From Aeromonas fluvialis (GTDB lineage: Bacteria > Pseudomonadota > Gammaproteobacteria > Enterobacterales > Aeromonadaceae): a stretch of 64,000 nucleotides of DNA. The DNA lies in NCBI RefSeq assembly GCF_000819885.1, contig NZ_CDBO01000011.1, forward strand, positions 37,893-101,892, written 5' to 3'. A model generated the notes under the pieces. It was not told the DNA's origin and did not search any database. It saw nothing but the letters and a program-made list of their open reading frames with translations. The position numbers were made by a program, and so were the translations under genes. Shown one piece after another: positions 48,884 through 59,018 of the stretch; position 1 is the first letter of the stretch; each line of letters starts with the position of its first letter.

Positions 48884-49144
48884 GGCATTTTATCTGCAAA
48901 CGGTGCTATCATACCGGCCCAATAGCCTGTCCGCGGTTTGGACACATCATCTAACCGATCGCCGGATACGCCCATCTTGCTTCCATTGTTATCAGATTTG
49001 CTGCCGAGGCTCAGCCCTGAGGCCGCCGAAGTGCAATCTGAATTCAGTCGGGCAAGGGCAGCCATTTGCTGGCATCCGCAGGGGGATTTGCGGGTTTAAT
49101 TATTTTAAGTGATTGTTTTTATATAACTATTCGAGATCGATAAC
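48884..49144. other. Leader region of gpt
   Basis: No gene is seen. If transcription starts near the PurR-like site, gpt has a leader of about 245 bases containing small hairpins; no known purine riboswitch core is recognised. Confidence 0.3.
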
Positions 49145-49612
49145 ATGCCGAAAAAGTTCTATGTGTCGTGGGACAACCTGCAACGTGAAGCTCGTCGTCT
49201 GGCCCGTCGTCAGCTACCTGTCAGCCAGTGGAAAGGTATCATCGCGGTTAGCCGTGGTGGTCTGGTGCCCGCTGCCCTGATGGCCCGTGAACTTGGCATT
49301 CGTAATGTGGAAACCCTCTGCATCTCCAGCTATGACCACGACAACCAGCGCGAGCTGGTGGTAGTGAAGGCCGCCACCACCGCCGGTGACGGCGAAGGCT
49401 GGCTGGTGGTGGAAGATCTGGTGGACACCGGCACCACCGCCAAGGCGATTCGCGAGCTCTACCCGAAAGCCAAGTTCATCGCGATCTTCGCCAAGCCGAT
49501 GGGCGAAGCGCTGTTGGACGATTTCGAAGTGGCGATCCCGCAGGATACCTGGATCGAACAGCCGTGGGATATGGCGCTGGAGTTCACCACGCCAATCTGC
49601 GACGAAGAGTAA
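49145..49612 (+). CDS. gpt: Xanthine-guanine phosphoribosyltransferase Gpt
   Basis: Gpt salvages guanine, xanthine and hypoxanthine using PRPP. The 155-residue product begins [17 protein letters not shown] and has the PRPP-binding motif [15 protein letters not shown] (about 86-100) and [12 protein letters not shown] near the C terminus. It is divergent from pepD, as in E. coli, and followed by a terminator. Confidence 0.97.
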   Translation: MPKKFYVSWDNLQREARRLARRQLPVSQWKGIIAVSRGGLVPAALMARELGIRNVETLCISSYDHDNQRELVVVKAATTAGDGEGWLVVEDLVDTGTTAKAIRELYPKAKFIAIFAKPMGEALLDDFEVAIPQDTWIEQPWDMALEFTTPICDEE

Positions 49613-49670
49613 CGGGATGGGAATGTGACGCTCACAGCGTCCATTGACCGCAACCGGTAATAATGGTTTC

Positions 49671-49702
49671 ACAGGGCTCCAGTTTGGAGCCCTGTTTTTT
49701 TG
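49671..49702 (+). terminator. Terminator after gpt
   Basis: CAGGGCTCC and GGAGCCCTG enclose AGTTT and are followed by a run of eight T. Confidence 0.85.
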
Positions 49703-49784
49703 TCTATCAATCTGTTGCGGGGTGGCTGTGCGGCGGTAAAAGTGGTTAAGATGGACCATTGCCTGATATGAATGGGACACTGCC

Positions 49785-51053
49785 TTGGACTTGAACGAAG
49801 ACCTTAATCTGACTGAACAGCTCTTTACCCGCGTCAAGAAGGTATTGGAAACATCCGAGATCTCCAACTCCAGCCCGGCGGACATTGCCGAGGCAGAGTC
49901 AGACGAGATGTTTATCGACGGCTCCATGTCCAAGAGCTGGTATCGTCTGCTGCGCCGCCCCTCCTGGGCCTGGCAGGGGGCTGATCCGATCGAGGTGGAG
50001 CAGACCCTGGCCCGCATCGCTATGGCAAGCGGCGAGCGCACTCACGATTGCTATCTCGATACCATCAAGGGCTATGTGCCCGGCAACTGGATCTACGAGT
50101 GGAGCCAGGTGGCTGGCAACTATTTCAAGCAGGGCCGCGAGCTGCGCGAGCAAGGGGATGCTGCTGGCGCCCTGCAAAAGCTGCTAAAGGCGGTGCGTTA
50201 CTACTCCATCGCCAGCTATCCCCATCTCAAGGATGACGAACTGGCGGATCAGGCCCAGCTGCTTGGCAACATGGCCTATCGCGAGGCCGGTCGGCTGTTC
50301 AAGGTGCCGCTCAAAGAGATCCAGGTGCCCTTTCGCGGAAAAAATATCCAGGGTTATCTCCACCTGCCAACCACCGACAAACCGGTGCCGTTAGTGATCA
50401 TCAGCGGTGGGATCGACTCCCTGCAGCTCGATTTCCTCAACTTCTATCTCAAGCGGCTTGAGCCCAACGGCATCGGCATGCTCTCTCTCGACATGCCGGG
50501 TATCGGCTATGCCGAGCATTGGCCATTGGTGCAGGATTCCAGCCGCCTCCATCAGGCGGTGCTCCATTATCTCTCCGAAGTGGCCTGGGTCGATCACCAG
50601 CGTATTGCCATGGTCGGTTTTCGGCTGGCAGGCAATGTTGCAGCCCGGCTGGCCTTTATCGAACCCTTCAAACTGCGCACCGTGGTCTGTGTCGGGGCTG
50701 GGGTCAATCAGGTGTTTACCAATCAGGAGCTGTTTGCCAAGTGTCCGCGCATGATGCGGGACAGTCTGGCCAACCGCTTGGGGGCTGATGCGGCGCAGTG
50801 GGATGGCATGCGTACCAAGTGCCAGGTATTTTCACTGAAAACACAGGGATTGCTGGGGACTCGCACCTCCGTGCCGATATTGAGTATTGGACACAAGCGA
50901 GATTTTATTTGTCCCGAGCAGGATGTACGGGCATTGGCGGCGGCCAGTCGTAACGGCAAGGCCATCGTATTCGACAAACAGCCTTTGCTGGAGGTGTATG
51001 ACAAGGCACTGGACGAAATCGTCGAGTGGCTGAAACAGCATTTGTGTACCTGA
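49785..51053 (+). CDS. frsA: FrsA-family alpha/beta-hydrolase-like protein
   Basis: FrsA was named as a fermentation-respiration switch protein that binds unphosphorylated EIIA-Glc. The 422-residue product has the family segment SWYRLLRRPSWAWQGADP (about 45-62), GNWIYEWSQVA, ISGGIDSLQLDF and DMPGIGYAEHW. The usual nucleophile motif GxSxG is replaced by VGFRLAGNVAARLA, as in other FrsA proteins. The start is TTG 49785 with only a weak GGGAC upstream; TTG 49791 is possible. crl follows, the gene order of E. coli frsA-crl. Confidence 0.92.
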   Translation: MDLNEDLNLTEQLFTRVKKVLETSEISNSSPADIAEAESDEMFIDGSMSKSWYRLLRRPSWAWQGADPIEVEQTLARIAMASGERTHDCYLDTIKGYVPGNWIYEWSQVAGNYFKQGRELREQGDAAGALQKLLKAVRYYSIASYPHLKDDELADQAQLLGNMAYREAGRLFKVPLKEIQVPFRGKNIQGYLHLPTTDKPVPLVIISGGIDSLQLDFLNFYLKRLEPNGIGMLSLDMPGIGYAEHWPLVQDSSRLHQAVLHYLSEVAWVDHQRIAMVGFRLAGNVAARLAFIEPFKLRTVVCVGAGVNQVFTNQELFAKCPRMMRDSLANRLGADAAQWDGMRTKCQVFSLKTQGLLGTRTSVPILSIGHKRDFICPEQDVRALAAASRNGKAIVFDKQPLLEVYDKALDEIVEWLKQHLCT

Positions 51054-51115
51054 CATTGCGCTAAAGAACTGACGCCATCCCGAGGTGGCGCGGCTTGTTT
51101 AACAGGGAGGTTAAC

Positions 51116-51508
51116 ATGTCTGAAAGAGTGACCTACAAGCGACTGCTGAGGCAGTTTGCTGCCATTGGCCCCTATTTGCGCGAGGATCTCTGTGAAGAGG
51201 GGCGTTACCGTTTCGACAGCCTGTCCGTTTGTGTCAGTGCCAAACCGGCGCCGGACAAGCGTGAGTTTTGGGGCTGGTGGCTGGTGTTGGAGCAGGAGGA
51301 ACATCTGTTCCGCTATCATTATCAGTTCGGATTATACAATGCCGATGGCGTGTGGCTCGACAAGCCGATCCCCAAGAAACATCAGATGGAAGTTGAACGA
51401 ACACTCAAACGTTTCTACAAGCTGATCAGTGACAAGTTAGCCTTGTTTGAGTGTCAGTTAGTGCCTGCCGAACAGGTGACCAACGAGTTGAGCGTAACGG
51501 CTGCCTGA
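51116..51508 (+). CDS. crl: Sigma factor-binding protein Crl
   Basis: Crl helps RpoS bind core RNA polymerase and boosts stationary-phase gene expression. The 130-residue product is full length, with LLRQFAAIGPYLRE, FWGWWLVLEQEE and YHYQFGLYNADG, which include the conserved aromatic and Arg residues of the sigma-binding surface. AGGGAGG precedes ATG 51116; the in-frame upstream ATG is less likely. proB begins 180 bases on. Confidence 0.95.
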   Translation: MSERVTYKRLLRQFAAIGPYLREDLCEEGRYRFDSLSVCVSAKPAPDKREFWGWWLVLEQEEHLFRYHYQFGLYNADGVWLDKPIPKKHQMEVERTLKRFYKLISDKLALFECQLVPAEQVTNELSVTAA

Positions 51509-51690
51509 GCCCCTGATGCCCGGCGAGCAGCACCCAGCCGCTTGCCGGGCGATCAGTCAGCCATTTCCCCCTTCCGCTCGCAATCATCCGGGCCTTTGCG
51601 CCCATCTCCTCACCCCGGCGTTAATTGCCTTGCAGGGCTCCATGGCCGTGGGTATAAAGATATTCCTTACTTTTTAGCCTTTATGCTCCC

Positions 51691-52794
51691 ATGGAAAACA
51701 GAACCATAGTCGTCAAGTTGGGCACCAGCGTGCTCACAGGGGGGTCTTCCCAGCTCAATCGTGCCCATATGGTCGAGCTGGTCAGACAGTGTGCAGCCTT
51801 GCACCGTCACGGCCATCGCGTGGTGGTGGTCACTTCGGGGGCTATCGCTGCCGGGCGTGAACATCTGGGCCACCCGCCATTGGCACCGACCCTACCCAAC
51901 AAGCAGATGCTGGCGGCCGTTGGCCAGACCCAGCTTATTCGGGTATGGCAGGATCTGTTCAACCTCTACGGTCTGCATATCGGCCAGATGCTGCTGACCC
52001 GCGCCGATCTGGAAGATCGGGAGCGTTACCTCAACGCCCGCGACACCATGCGCACCTTGCTTGATCACAGGATCATTCCGGTGATCAACGAAAACGATGC
52101 GGTGGCGACCGCCGAGATCAAGGTCGGCGACAACGACAACCTCTCCGCACGGGCCGCCATTCTGGCGGATGCGGATCTGCTGATCCTGCTGACCGACCAG
52201 AAGGGGCTCTTTACCGCCGATCCGCGCACCAATCCGGATGCCCAGTTGATTGAAGAGGTACAGACCATAGACGATACCCTGCGCTCGCTAGCGGGTGACA
52301 GTGTCAGTGGCCTCGGCACAGGCGGCATGGCTACCAAGCTGCAGGCAGCCGATGTGGCGCGTCGCGCCGGGGTCAATGTGGTGATCGCCACCGGCCAGAT
52401 GCCGGAGGTGATCGGCCGTCTCGCCAAGGGTGAGCGTATCGGCACCCTGTTCCCGGCGCTGGCGTCCCCGCTGGAAGGGCGCAAGAGCTGGATTTTGGCT
52501 GGCCCGCCCCCTCACGGCGAAGTCCATGTGGATCAGGGGGCTGTCGCCGCCATGAAGGAGAAAGGCTCCAGCCTGCTGCCCAAGGGGATTGTGGCGGTGA
52601 AGGGAGATTTCGTGCGCGGCGATGTGGTGCGGATCCTCGATCCCAAGGGGGCCGAGCTGGCCCGCGGCATCTGTCGTTACGACCATCTGGAGCTGGAGAA
52701 GCTGCGGGGCGTTCACTCGGATCAGATTGAGCAGGTATTGGGCTACGGTTACGGTTCCGTGGCGATCCATCGAGATGATATGGTGCTGCTCTAA
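51691..52794 (+). CDS. proB: Glutamate 5-kinase ProB
   Basis: ProB performs the first step of proline synthesis, making gamma-glutamyl phosphate, and is feedback-inhibited by proline. The 367-residue product has the amino-acid kinase domain ([42 protein letters not shown]) and a C-terminal PUA domain (about 275-365). It is followed 35 bases later by proA. Confidence 0.97.
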   Translation: MENRTIVVKLGTSVLTGGSSQLNRAHMVELVRQCAALHRHGHRVVVVTSGAIAAGREHLGHPPLAPTLPNKQMLAAVGQTQLIRVWQDLFNLYGLHIGQMLLTRADLEDRERYLNARDTMRTLLDHRIIPVINENDAVATAEIKVGDNDNLSARAAILADADLLILLTDQKGLFTADPRTNPDAQLIEEVQTIDDTLRSLAGDSVSGLGTGGMATKLQAADVARRAGVNVVIATGQMPEVIGRLAKGERIGTLFPALASPLEGRKSWILAGPPPHGEVHVDQGAVAAMKEKGSSLLPKGIVAVKGDFVRGDVVRILDPKGAELARGICRYDHLELEKLRGVHSDQIEQVLGYGYGSVAIHRDDMVLL

Positions 52795-52829
52795 TCAGGG
52801 CGGCACAACATGAATAAAAGGGAACCGAG

Positions 52830-54083
52830 ATGAGTCTGGAGAAAATGGGGCAGGCGGCCCGTGAAGCAGCCTATCAGCTGGCTACCATCAGCACGGCGCA
52901 GAAGAATCGGGCGCTGGCGGCGATTGCCGACGAGCTGGAGGCCCGCAGCGAGCAGATCCTGGCGGCCAACGACAAGGATATCGCCGCAGGGCGCGAGGCT
53001 GGCCTCTCCGAGGCGATGCTGGATCGGCTGCTGCTCAATCCGGCCCGGCTGGCCGGTATCGTGGCGGATGTGCGCAAGGTGATCACGCTGGACGATCCGG
53101 TCGGCACCGAAATGGATAGCCGGGTGCTGGAAAATGGCCTGCGTCTCTCCCGTCGTCGGGTGCCCATCGGGGTTATCGGCGTCATCTACGAGGCGCGCCC
53201 CAACGTCACCATCGATATCGCCAGCCTCTGCCTCAAGACTGGCAACGCCAGCATATTGCGTGGCGGGCGCGAGACCTTCCACTCCAATCTGGAGCTGGTG
53301 CGGGTTATCCAGCATGCCTTGGCGGCCTCCGGTCTGCCCGAGGCGGCGGTGCAGTACATCGACAACCCTGACAGGGCCCTGGTAGGTGAGTTGCTGCGCC
53401 TCGACCGCTATGTGGACATGATCATCCCCCGCGGCGGTGCCGGGTTGCACAAGATGTGTAAGGAGAACAGCTCCATCCCCGTCATCATCGGTGGTTTCGG
53501 CATCAGCCATATCTTCGTCGACGAGAGCGCCGATCTGGTGCGCTCTCTGGCGGTCATCGACAACGCCAAGGTGCAGCGCCCCTCTGCCTGCAACGCCCTC
53601 GATACCCTGCTGGTGCACGAGAAAGTCGCTTCGACATTCCTGCCGCAACTGGTGGCGCTGATGAACGAGCGCAAGGTGACGCTGGTGGCCGCGCCCAACG
53701 CCATGGCGCTGCTGGCGGGTGCCGACAACCTGTGCGAGGCGGGGCCAGAGGATTTCGATACCGAGTGGCTGGGACTGACTCTGGGGGTCAAGTTGGTGGC
53801 GGATGTGAACGAGGCACTGGCCCATATGCGCGAGCATAACGCCGGCCACTCCGATGCCATCCTGACCAACGATCTGGCCAACGCCGAGCGTTTCGTCAAC
53901 GGTGCCGGTTCGGCGGCTGTCTATGTCAACGCCTCGACCCGTTTCACCGATGGTGGCCAGTTTGGTCTGGGTGCCGAGGTGGCTGTCTCGACCCAGATGC
54001 TGCATGCCCGTGGCCCCATGGGGCTGACCGAGCTCACCAGCTACAAGTGGGTAGGGCAGGCCGATTACCTCAGCCGCGCCTGA
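52830..54083 (+). CDS. proA: Gamma-glutamyl phosphate reductase ProA
   Basis: ProA reduces gamma-glutamyl phosphate to the semialdehyde. The 417-residue product has [20 protein letters not shown], a GGRET loop, and the active-site cysteine in [13 protein letters not shown] (about 252). A tiny seven-codon frame starting at ATG 52810 ends in TGA overlapping the proA ATG (ATGA), so translation reinitiation may help expression. A terminator follows. Confidence 0.97.
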   Translation: MSLEKMGQAAREAAYQLATISTAQKNRALAAIADELEARSEQILAANDKDIAAGREAGLSEAMLDRLLLNPARLAGIVADVRKVITLDDPVGTEMDSRVLENGLRLSRRRVPIGVIGVIYEARPNVTIDIASLCLKTGNASILRGGRETFHSNLELVRVIQHALAASGLPEAAVQYIDNPDRALVGELLRLDRYVDMIIPRGGAGLHKMCKENSSIPVIIGGFGISHIFVDESADLVRSLAVIDNAKVQRPSACNALDTLLVHEKVASTFLPQLVALMNERKVTLVAAPNAMALLAGADNLCEAGPEDFDTEWLGLTLGVKLVADVNEALAHMREHNAGHSDAILTNDLANAERFVNGAGSAAVYVNASTRFTDGGQFGLGAEVAVSTQMLHARGPMGLTELTSYKWVGQADYLSRA

Positions 54084-54104
54084 TTACAGGCTGTTTCAGA
54101 AACA

Positions 54105-54134
54105 AAAATGCCGACCACTGGGTCGGCATTTTTT
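54105..54134 (+). terminator. Terminator after proA
   Basis: AAAATGCCGACC and GGTCGGCATTTT form a perfect stem with a 4-base loop and a T run. Confidence 0.9.
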
Positions 54135-54178
54135 CGCTGGTATCGCGCCGATACCGCGCAGTGCGCTATCGCTCTGGG

Positions 54179-54568
54179 TTATTTCCCCTGATAGAGCACC
54201 TTGTCACCGGATTTGAGCACATATCCCTTCCAGGGGAAGAGGGTGTAGCCGCTGCCCTGCCACGACCAGTTGCCCTCTGCACCCTGACGGGCAAGCTGGT
54301 GCTGCTCGCCGGTCGGCAGAGTCAGTTCGGCCTTGCTCTGATCGGTGTTGAACAGCACGAAGGCGCTGCCGATCTGGTCGGCATCGGTCGGATTGAGCCG
54401 GATACCCTCTTCAAACAGGCGCACGCATTTGCCGGTCAGCGCTGACCACTGATAGCCCGCACTGCCGATACAGCCGTGGCTGTCGCGATCGCTGCCAACC
54501 AGATGTTGTTCCGGTGTACTGCATGCCGCCAGCAGCAGGGAGGCGGCCATCAGGGCCAAGGTGCGCAT
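54179..54568 (-). CDS. Small lipoprotein of unknown function
   Basis: The 129-residue product has a lipoprotein signal with LLLAACSTPEQ (Cys16). The mature part contains two more cysteines (HGCIGSAGYQW and GKCVRLFEEG) that may form a disulfide, followed by a beta-rich region with SWQGSGYTLFPWKGYVLKSG. It resembles conserved hypothetical lipoproteins of Aeromonas and relatives. It lies 2 bases after the DUF2960 gene and may be cotranscribed. Confidence 0.75.
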   Translation of the reverse strand: MRTLALMAASLLLAACSTPEQHLVGSDRDSHGCIGSAGYQWSALTGKCVRLFEEGIRLNPTDADQIGSAFVLFNTDQSKAELTLPTGEQHQLARQGAEGNWSWQGSGYTLFPWKGYVLKSGDKVLYQGK

Positions 54569-54570
54569 GG

Positions 54571-54822
54571 TTACTCCTGCAGATCCCGTTCAATGACGAT
54601 GCTGGAAAAGCCCAACTCCTTGAAGTAGTTCTCCTGATAAGCCTTAACGCTCTTCTTGTCACGGCGACAAACCTGGGCCAGCTGGGCCTCCATAGCGTGG
54701 AAGCTGGAGAGGTCAATCCCTTCGGCAGCGGCAATGGCGTCATAGATGCTGCGGAACTTGTCGTTGGCGTAGCCCAGCTCTTTGGTCTGTTTCTTGTAGG
54801 TGTAGGTGATCTTAAACGCCAT
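54571..54822 (-). CDS. DUF2960 family protein
   Basis: The 83-residue product has the look of DUF2960: FKITYTYKKQTKELGY at the start, YDAIAAAEGIDLSSFHAME in the middle and KELGFSSIVIERDL at the end. The family is known mainly from Vibrio and Aeromonas relatives and has no assigned function. Its start codon overlaps the decayed copy of the VF530 gene end, suggesting that the ancestral order was VF530 directly overlapping this gene. Confidence 0.8.
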   Translation of the reverse strand: MAFKITYTYKKQTKELGYANDKFRSIYDAIAAAEGIDLSSFHAMEAQLAQVCRRDKKSVKAYQENYFKELGFSSIVIERDLQE

Positions 54823-54929
54823 CTGGCCCTTCCTTCTTCGATTTGGCTTGCTTGCGCTGGACGTAGAGATAGAGGCTCTCTACCTTCTCCCGAGCTCTGT
54901 GCGTCTTGCGCAGGGATGTCAGGCCGGAT
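54812..54929 (-). pseudogene. Decayed duplicate of the 3' end of the VF530-type gene
   Basis: On the minus strand this reads [20 protein letters not shown], then YLYVQRKQAKSKKEG, and stops at 54812-54814 inside the DUF2960 gene. It parallels [18 protein letters not shown] and [13 protein letters not shown] of the complete gene at 54930-55181. The DNA offset is 112 bases, not a multiple of 3, so the copies are in different frames. This fragment has no start codon of its own. Confidence 0.85.
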
Positions 54930-55181
54930 TTAAACACAGTCAGAGCCTTTCAGCTTGGTCTGCTGGCGTTGTACATACAGATAGAGGCTCTCTACCTTCT
55001 CCCTAGCCCAGGGGGTCTTGCGCAAGAACTTCAGGCTGGACTTGATGCTGGGGTTATCGGTGAAGCAGCGGATATTGATCTGCTGCCCCAGCTCTTCCCA
55101 GCCATAGTGTTCGACCAGCGCGGTGACGATGGCTTCCAGGGTCAGTCCGTGCAACGGGTTGTTTTTCTGCTGCTCGCTCAT
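54930..55181 (-). CDS. VF530-type DNA-binding protein (DUF2132)
   Basis: The 83-residue product matches the VF530 family by [25 protein letters not shown] (about 8-32), [19 protein letters not shown] and [15 protein letters not shown]. The family is small, helical and implicated in DNA binding. Its last residues (KLKGSDCV) are encoded right at the junction with the duplicated fragment, so the C terminus has probably been replaced. It overlaps the psd end by 4 bases. Confidence 0.85.
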   Translation of the reverse strand: MSEQQKNNPLHGLTLEAIVTALVEHYGWEELGQQINIRCFTDNPSIKSSLKFLRKTPWAREKVESLYLYVQRQQTKLKGSDCV

Positions 55182-56050
55182 GCCTGCTCCGCCAGTTTGG
55201 CAAAGGGTTGGCCCATGCGGGTGGTGACCCCGTTGGCCAGATGCGGCTCGAAACCGGCCAGCATGCCCGGACCAAACAGACAGACCACGGTACTGCCCAG
55301 CTTGAACAGGCCCATCTCGGCGCCTTTTTGCAGAGTGATGGCCTCATCACCGGTGTAATCCCAGCGCACCACTTCCTTCTGCTTGGTCGGCGCGATATTG
55401 CCGGCCCAGATGGTTTCGATGCTGGCCACGACAGTGGCGCCGACCAGCACCAGCGCCATCGGGCCGTGCGGGGTACGGAAGGTGGCGACCACCCGCTCGT
55501 TGCGGGCAAACAGGTTCGGCACGTTCTCGGCGGTGAGCGGGTTGACGGAGAAGAGGTCCCCCGGCACGAACACCATGCTCTCCAGCACGCCGTCCAGCGG
55601 CATATGAATGCGGTGGTAATCCTTGGGCGCCAGATAGATGGTGGCAAAGTCACCATCCTTGAACGGCGCCACCAGATCCTCATCGCCACCCAGCAGCTCG
55701 CGGGCGCTGTAGTCGTGGCCCTTGGCCTGAATGATGCGGCCCTGATGGATGGGGCCGAGCTGGCTGACTGTGCCATCCACTGGCAGCGCCAGGGTCATGG
55801 CATCTTCAACCACCGGGCGGATCCCCGGTTTCAGCTCACGGGTGAAGAACTCGTTGAAGCTCTTGTAGTGGGCCGGACTCTCGTGCAGCGCCTCGCTCAT
55901 GTCGACCTGATACTGCTTGATAAAGGTCTCGATCACCCGGGTGGTGAGGTTGCCCGCTTCGGCAGCGGCAAATTTGCCGATCAGACGGGAGAGGGCGTGC
56001 TTGGGCAGACAGTATTGACCGGCAATTTTCAGGTTGTCAGTAATGCTCAT
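55178..56050 (-). CDS. psd: Phosphatidylserine decarboxylase proenzyme Psd
   Basis: Psd converts phosphatidylserine to phosphatidylethanolamine at the inner membrane. The 290-residue proenzyme has [26 protein letters not shown] and the self-cleavage motif LGST (Ser253), where the pyruvoyl group forms. Start 56050 is supported by family length; ATG 56059 is possible. It follows rsgA by 40 bases. Confidence 0.95.
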   Translation of the reverse strand: MSITDNLKIAGQYCLPKHALSRLIGKFAAAEAGNLTTRVIETFIKQYQVDMSEALHESPAHYKSFNEFFTRELKPGIRPVVEDAMTLALPVDGTVSQLGPIHQGRIIQAKGHDYSARELLGGDEDLVAPFKDGDFATIYLAPKDYHRIHMPLDGVLESMVFVPGDLFSVNPLTAENVPNLFARNERVVATFRTPHGPMALVLVGATVVASIETIWAGNIAPTKQKEVVRWDYTGDEAITLQKGAEMGLFKLGSTVVCLFGPGMLAGFEPHLANGVTTRMGQPFAKLAEQA

Positions 56051-56090
56051 GTTTATCATCAGCTCTTGGCAAAAAGAGGGGTGAATCGGG

Positions 56091-57125
56091 TCACAGGCGC
56101 GCCTGTTGGCGGCCATGACGGGCTTCCTGCATGGTTTCCAGGATGCGGTGATAGTTGTGGAAGCGATCGGCGCTGATGGCGCCACTGTCGACTGCCGCCC
56201 GCAGGGCGCAGCCGGGATCGTCCTTGTGGGTGCAGTCGCGGAACTTGCAACCACCCAGATAGTCACGGAACTCGATAAAGCACCAGGTGATGCGATCGGC
56301 TTCCAGATGCCAGAGGGCGAACTCGCGGATCCCCGGGGAGTCGATCAGATCGCCACCGCTTGGGAAATGGTAGAGTCGCGCCGTGGTGGTGGTGTGCTGG
56401 CCGAGCCCCGAGTTTTCGGAGATCTCGCCGGTGAGTACGTCCAGCCCCGGCATCAGGGCGTTGGTGAGCGAGGATTTGCCTACCCCGGACTGGCCGACGA
56501 AGATGCTGATCTTGCCCTCGAACTGGGCCTTGAGCTCATCGAGCCCCTCGCCACTCTCGCAGCTCACCAGGATCACCTGGTAGCCAAGCTTGCGATAGGG
56601 CTCGAGCTGGCTGTCGATGCGCTTGCGCGCCGCCGCATCCAGCATATCGACCTTGTTCAGCACGATGAGTGGCTGGATCTCCACATCCTCGGCGGCCACC
56701 AGATAGCGGTCGACGATATTGGTGGAGAACTCGGGCATCACCGCCGAGACGATGATGATCTGGTCGATGTTGGCGGCGATGGGTTTGACCCCGTCGTAGA
56801 AGTCCGGCCGGGTCAGTACCGAGTGGCGCGGATGCACCGCCTCGATGACGCCCGCTGTCGCTGCATTGAGGCCGGGACGCCACACTACCTTGTCGCCGCA
56901 CACCAGACTGCTGATGCTGCTGCGCCGCAGGTTGCTGCGGTGGATGGTGCCATCAACCGCTTCCACGTCTGCGTGCTGACCAAAACGGCTGATCACCACC
57001 CCTTCGATGGCGGGGCCAAACAGGGTGTCATCCACCACTGTGGTGTGATCTTTTTGCAGCCGCCGTTCGCGGTTGGCCTGGACGCGCCTTTGTTGACCCA
57101 GATTGAGTTTTGCTTTCTTTGCCAC
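56091..57125 (-). CDS. rsgA: Small ribosomal subunit biogenesis GTPase RsgA
   Basis: RsgA tests the decoding centre of the maturing 30S subunit. The 344-residue product has an N-terminal OB fold, a circularly permuted GTPase domain with NKVDML (G4) before [10 protein letters not shown] (G1), and a C-terminal zinc site with [14 protein letters not shown]. The start is GTG 57125, giving [17 protein letters not shown], which aligns with E. coli RsgA; its ribosome-binding site is weak. ATG 57170 would add 15 residues. Divergent from orn. Confidence 0.94.
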   Translation of the reverse strand: MAKKAKLNLGQQRRVQANRERRLQKDHTTVVDDTLFGPAIEGVVISRFGQHADVEAVDGTIHRSNLRRSSISSLVCGDKVVWRPGLNAATAGVIEAVHPRHSVLTRPDFYDGVKPIAANIDQIIIVSAVMPEFSTNIVDRYLVAAEDVEIQPLIVLNKVDMLDAAARKRIDSQLEPYRKLGYQVILVSCESGEGLDELKAQFEGKISIFVGQSGVGKSSLTNALMPGLDVLTGEISENSGLGQHTTTTARLYHFPSGGDLIDSPGIREFALWHLEADRITWCFIEFRDYLGGCKFRDCTHKDDPGCALRAAVDSGAISADRFHNYHRILETMQEARHGRQQARL

Positions 57126-57216
57126 TCGATTCGCCAGTTTATGAACAGATCCAAAGCCAGTATGATACATGTAAATTGACAAAATTCCGCCATTCCTCCC
57201 AATAGAGAGAGTAATC

Positions 57217-57762
57217 ATGACAGTCAGCGCGCAGAACCTGGTATGGATCGACATGGAGATGACGGGTCTCGACCCTGAAGAGAATGTGGTACTGGAGATT
57301 GCCACCATCGTCACCGACAAGGACCTGAACGTGCTGGCCGAAGGGCCGGTCATCGCCATCCACCAGAGCGAGCAAGAGCTGGCCAAGATGGACGAGTGGA
57401 ACGTCAACACCCACACCAAGAGCGGTCTGGTGGCCCGGGTCAAGGCGAGCCAGCACGATGAAGCCAAAGCAGTGGCCGAGACGCTTGAGTTTATCCGCCA
57501 GTGGGTGCCGGAGCGCACCAGCCCGCTGTGCGGCAACAGCATCGGTCAGGATCGTCGCTTCATGGTCAAGCACATGGCCGAGCTGGAAGCCTTCTTCCAC
57601 TACCGCAACGTCGACGTCAGCACCATCAAGGAGCTGGTACGCCGCTGGCAGCCGGAGTTGCTGGATCAGTTCAAGAAGAGCGGCACCCATCAGGCGCTGG
57701 ACGACATCCGCGAATCCATCGCCGAGCTGCAGTTCTATCGCAGCCACGTCTTCAAGATCTGA
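57217..57762 (+). CDS. orn: Oligoribonuclease Orn
   Basis: Orn degrades 2-5 base RNAs, including the pGpG made by EAL phosphodiesterases such as the one at 9038. The 181-residue DEDDh exonuclease shows [10 protein letters not shown] (about 9-18), SLCGNS-type [14 protein letters not shown] (about 104-117) and [11 protein letters not shown] with the catalytic His and Asp. AGAGAG precedes ATG. tRNA-Gly genes follow, as in E. coli. Confidence 0.97.
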   Translation: MTVSAQNLVWIDMEMTGLDPEENVVLEIATIVTDKDLNVLAEGPVIAIHQSEQELAKMDEWNVNTHTKSGLVARVKASQHDEAKAVAETLEFIRQWVPERTSPLCGNSIGQDRRFMVKHMAELEAFFHYRNVDVSTIKELVRRWQPELLDQFKKSGTHQALDDIRESIAELQFYRSHVFKI

Positions 57763-57853
57763 GTCTGCGGCAAGGGCTTGTGGTCTCCCGGTTGCTAAAA
57801 TCGACAGTTCGGCCAGCTTTTGAGCGAACGCGCGCATCCAGACAAAAAAGCCC

Positions 57854-57881
57854 TTGCAATTGGAATGACTGCTCTTATAAT
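57854..57881 (+). promoter_or_regulatory. Promoter of the tRNA-Gly operon
   Basis: TTGCAA (57854-57859), 16 bases, and a perfect TATAAT (57876-57881) are followed by a GC-rich discriminator (CGGCTCCCG) of the kind under stringent control. Confidence 0.8.
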
Positions 57882-57940
57882 TCGGCTCCCGTACAGTAGC
57901 GCAAGCAACCAAATGCTGTACGGCCTGTTTTAAGGTAGTT

Positions 57941-58016
<76 letters not shown>

Positions 58017-58052
58017 AAATCTGATGATGACACTGGTGCAAACCAGCCCGAT

Positions 58053-58128
<76 letters not shown>

Positions 58129-58161
58129 ATCATCAGCCAGCCTCAAGACAACCAAATTGTT

Positions 58162-58237
<76 letters not shown>

Positions 58238-58261
58238 AACATTTGTAAGTGATATTCCGAT

Positions 58262-58337
<76 letters not shown>

Positions 58338-58361
58338 ATCACTTGCAGATGACATGCTGTT

Positions 58362-58437
<76 letters not shown>

Positions 58438-58461
58438 AACATTTGTAAGTGACATTCCGTT

Positions 58462-58537
<76 letters not shown>

Positions 58538-58561
58538 ATCACTTGTAAATGACATCCTGTT

Positions 58562-58637
<76 letters not shown>

Positions 58638-58699
58638 ATCTCTCTTCGAATTCAATCTCTTTCCCCCCCAAGCTCACGAATCCAGTTTTTCCATACAAT

Positions 58700-58780
58700 C
58701 ACTGCCACACCCAGTTGGTAGAGCATGATCCGTGCTTGCCAAGGTTGGGGTTGCGAGTTCGAATCTCGTTTCCCGCTCCA
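58700..58780 (+). pseudogene. Decayed eighth tRNA-Gly copy
   Basis: The 5' acceptor strand is replaced (ACTGCCACAC where GCGGGAATAG is expected) and five extra bases (CCGTG) interrupt the anticodon stem, but the D-loop, anticodon loop TTGCCAA, T arm and the 3' acceptor end TTTCCCGCTCCA remain. Most changes are C-to-T or G-to-A. It cannot form an acceptor stem. Confidence 0.9.
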
Positions 58781-58966
58781 ATCTATCCTCGAAGTACACC
58801 AATCCATGTTCGAAATTACCCATCACATCGCGCTGCGATGCCTTGTCGCATCTGTCGTTTACTCCGCTCGTCTCTGCCTTCTTCTGTCAACAGGAAGGGT
58901 ATGCGGGGGCTTACTCTGTGGGGTGAGCGAGACAAACGGTTGTGATAGGAGAGGGTAAATTGCGGA

Positions 58967-59000
58967 CAAAAAAAGAGGAGGGGCCTTGGCTCCTCCTGCA
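58967..59000 (-). terminator. Terminator of the cold-shock gene
   Basis: On the minus strand a GAGGAGCC/GGCCCCTC-type hairpin with GGAGGAG and CTCCTC arms is followed by seven T, just after the stop codon. Confidence 0.75.
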
Positions 59001-59018
59001 TGATTCACTGGCGCGGGC

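Noticed and set aside
48799-49065. An 88-codon minus-strand frame between the small-protein RNA and gpt
   Set aside because: There is no ribosome-binding site or recognisable domain, and it crosses the PurR-like site and the gpt leader.
49785-51053. Possible inactivation of the frsA product because GxSxG is missing
   Set aside because: The GFRxxxN form is normal for the FrsA family, so this is not a broken hydrolase.
51509-51690. Possible terminator between crl and proB (GCCCGGC/GCCGGGC)
   Set aside because: The arms are over 15 bases apart and no T run follows; it may be a hairpin, but termination is not supported.
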